Shown piece after piece: positions 62,478 to 64,000 of a DNA stretch of 64,000 bases. Positions within the stretch are counted from its first letter, which is position 1. Every line of letters begins with the position of its first letter. The position numbers and the translations under genes were made by a program. Source of the stretch: Sphingomonas phyllosphaerae. Its GTDB lineage: Bacteria; Pseudomonadota; Alphaproteobacteria; Sphingomonadales; Sphingomonadaceae. The notes beneath the pieces are model-generated. The model did not search any database. It worked only from the letters and a program-made list of their open reading frames with translations, and was not told where the DNA came from. The stretch is from the NCBI GenBank assembly GCA_036946405.1, contig JAQIJC010000001.1, positions 2,989,501-3,053,500 of the forward strand, read 5' to 3'.

Positions 62478-64000
62478 TCAGAAGTTGGTGGTGAAGGCGA
62501 CGCGGAAGCTGCGGCCGAGCACGTCGTAAAGGCTGCGCGACGTCTGCGGATAAGCGGGCGTGTTGTTGCCGTCGGGGCCGTTGCCGACCAGCAGCGGATC
62601 CTTGTCGAGCAGGTTGGTGACGATAAAGGTCAGCGATCCCTCGCGCCCGCCCGACCGCAGCTTCACGCCCAGCGAGGCATCAAGGTAGAAGGCGCCACCA
62701 ATATTGTTGTCGTTGATCGTGCGGTAGCGCGTCGTCGAGGTCGGGCAGCCGCTCGTGCACTCGATATAATCGTTGCCGTAGACGCCGGCGCCGAATCCGC
62801 GACCGACGAGGTTGAGCGTGAAGGCGTCGAGCTCGTAGAAGGCGCTGACGCGGTAGCGCCAGCTCGGCGACGAATAGGTGCCCGACAGGCTGCCGCCGTT
62901 GACCCCGGCATAGTCGACCGGGAAGATCCCGTTGTCGATGACATTCTCGATATAATGCGTCACCGCGCCGTTGATCGTCAGCCGGCCGGGCAACGAGGAG
63001 GCGATCTCGGCGAGGTCGCGGCGATAGCTCACCGCGATGTCGAAGCCCTTCTCCACCTGGCTGGCGAAGTTGAACGGCTGGATCACGATCGAACTGAGCG
63101 CACCACCGGAATAGACGATGTTGTCGCAATATTGCGTCGTTCCCGAATAGCAGAAATCGACGGTGTTCTGCGCCGTGATCGTGCCGATCGCGTCACTGAT
63201 GCGGATGTCGTAATAGTCGAACGAGGCGGTGAAGCCGGGCAGGAAGCGCGGCGTCGCCACCGCGCCGACCGTCCAGCTCTTCGCCTTCTCGGGATCGAGC
63301 GCGCGATTGCCGACGGTGTTCTCCAGGAATTGCTGCGATCCCGTAACCGGCGCGTTGGCGGGCAGGATCACGGTGTTGGTGCGCGCGGTTCCCGCGGCGA
63401 ACAGCTCCTGTAGATTGGGCGCGCGGATGTCGCGGCTGTAGGTGCCGCGGAACTTGATGTCCGGGATTGGCTCGAACGTCGCGCCCGCCTTCCAGGTGAA
63501 CACCGACCCCGACGTGGAATAATCGGTGTAGCGCCCCGCGACGTTGACGTTCAGCCCGCGCCACAGCGGCAGGTCGATTTCGATGAAGCCTTCCTTGACG
63601 TTATAGTCGCCGCGGTTGACCAGGTAATTGCCGTACAGCCAGCCCGAGCTGAACTGCGGGTCGACCTTGCCGTCGATCTGCTCCTTGCGCCATTCGCCGC
63701 CGAACGCGATCGCCGCCGCGCCACCGGGCAGATCGAACAGCGTGCCGCTCATGCTCGCCGAGGCGACGTCCTGCTGGATTGACTGATCGCGCTGCGGCTG
63801 CGCCGTCCCATAGATATAGCCGAGCGCGGCCGCGGATGGGCCGTCGGTGCCCAGCCGGTCGATCGGCACGCAGCCGTTGCCCGGGTTGGTCAGCGTCGAG
63901 CGGCAGACGATCTGCCCGCCCGACAGCACCGCGTCCTGCGCCAACGCCATCCGCGCGTTGTTCCAGGTGTTGGTCAGTTCCTCATGCGACTTGGTCAGGC
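62478..64000 (-). CDS. TonB-dependent receptor, 5' end outside window
   Basis: At least 506 codons of the C-terminal beta-barrel, still open at the window edge. Repeated amphipathic strands with YSRDIRAPNLQELFAAG, a signature of this receptor type (after FEPIPDIKFRGT), AFYELDAFTLNLVGRGF, and the C-terminal Phe-ending strand DVLGRSFRVAFTTNF. Plug domain and TonB box lie beyond the window. A disulfide-rich CTSGCPTS loop is visible. Adjacent to a periplasmic M20 hydrolase, so uptake of a peptide or acylated amino acid is possible. Confidence 0.9.
   Translation of the reverse strand, partial: LTKSHEELTNTWNNARMALAQDAVLSGGQIVCRSTLTNPGNGCVPIDRLGTDGPSAAALGYIYGTAQPQRDQSIQQDVASASMSGTLFDLPGGAAAIAFGGEWRKEQIDGKVDPQFSSGWLYGNYLVNRGDYNVKEGFIEIDLPLWRGLNVNVAGRYTDYSTSGSVFTWKAGATFEPIPDIKFRGTYSRDIRAPNLQELFAAGTARTNTVILPANAPVTGSQQFLENTVGNRALDPEKAKSWTVGAVATPRFLPGFTASFDYYDIRISDAIGTITAQNTVDFCYSGTTQYCDNIVYSGGALSSIVIQPFNFASQVEKGFDIAVSYRRDLAEIASSLPGRLTINGAVTHYIENVIDNGIFPVDYAGVNGGSLSGTYSSPSWRYRVSAFYELDAFTLNLVGRGFGAGVYGNDYIECTSGCPTSTTRYRTINDNNIGGAFYLDASLGVKLRSGGREGSLTFIVTNLLDKDPLLVGNGPDGNNTPAYPQTSRSLYDVLGRSFRVAFTTNF

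Noticed and set aside
60904..62529. 541-codon plus-strand open frame opposite the M20 hydrolase
   Set aside because: Shadow of the hydrolase gene; His/Arg-rich translation typical of reverse reading.

Overview
The window looks like a chromosome segment of a sphingomonad (Sphingomonas or a close alphaproteobacterial relative). The evidence is a high-GC sequence, alphaproteobacterial synteny (zapA - 6S RNA - 5-formyl-THF cyclo-ligase), a PEPxxWA-type CTERM protein, a TonB-dependent receptor, several acyl-CoA dehydrogenase genes, and intergenic palindromes typical of the group (two arms ending in CTGAGCTTGTCGAAG, and the ATTGCGAG/AATCCAG type).

Layout. 1-5.1 kb: housekeeping genes, with gap, a MOSC protein and pgk in one minus-strand operon, then zapA, 6S RNA, the folate enzyme, a small DUF2842 membrane protein and two identical tRNA-Asp genes. 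5.1-7.1 kb: an AI-2E-type permease and a Crp/Fnr regulator. 7.3-20.1 kb: fatty-acid and CoA-thioester catabolism (a FadJ-like bifunctional enzyme, three acyl-CoA dehydrogenases, TesB, an APH-like phosphotransferase, an SDR), with a double-TetR regulator, a catalase-family protein, an AraC-type regulator and a GST. 20.2-34.1 kb: core genes: EF-hand protein, OmpR/EnvZ-type pair, inositol phosphatase, EF-P, M23 and L,D-transpeptidase envelope proteins, thiE, class I aldolase, a MazF/RHH toxin-antitoxin pair, dxs, a Zur-like Fur protein with MerC, recJ, tRNA-Glu.

34.13-59.18 kb: an accessory island. The 3' end of tRNA-Glu is imperfectly repeated (19 of 21 bases) about 25 kb away, and integrase remnants lie near both ends. 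The island carries a DUF4062 protein fused to an integrase N-terminus, a winged-helix gene, an S41 protease, a REC-LytTR regulator convergent with a hybrid kinase, a PEP-CTERM protein, and a redox/stress block (Rieske-FAD reductase, Dps, SDRs, GMC oxidoreductase, an alpha/beta-hydrolase fused to a gluconate-dehydrogenase-subunit-3-like domain). It also has two LysR-linked detoxification clusters (DJ-1/PfpI, ABM monooxygenases, quinone reductase, DODA-type dioxygenase, NmrA-like, SDRs). It is scarred by abrupt gene truncations and fusions: integrase/DUF4062, reductase/SDR, amidohydrolase/GAF-PAS, and an isolated UvrA P-loop fragment.

59.2-64 kb: a frameshifted integrase and a truncated IS5-like transposase, then a gene-free lower-GC stretch, then a secreted M20-type amidohydrolase and the 3' part of a TonB-dependent receptor, which probably form an uptake/hydrolysis unit.

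The most unusual material is the chimeric DUF4062 gene with its winged-helix neighbour at the tRNA-Glu site, and the series of blunt gene fusions inside the island. No CRISPR array, rRNA or complete mobile element was seen. All functional calls come from reading the sequence; no database search was run.
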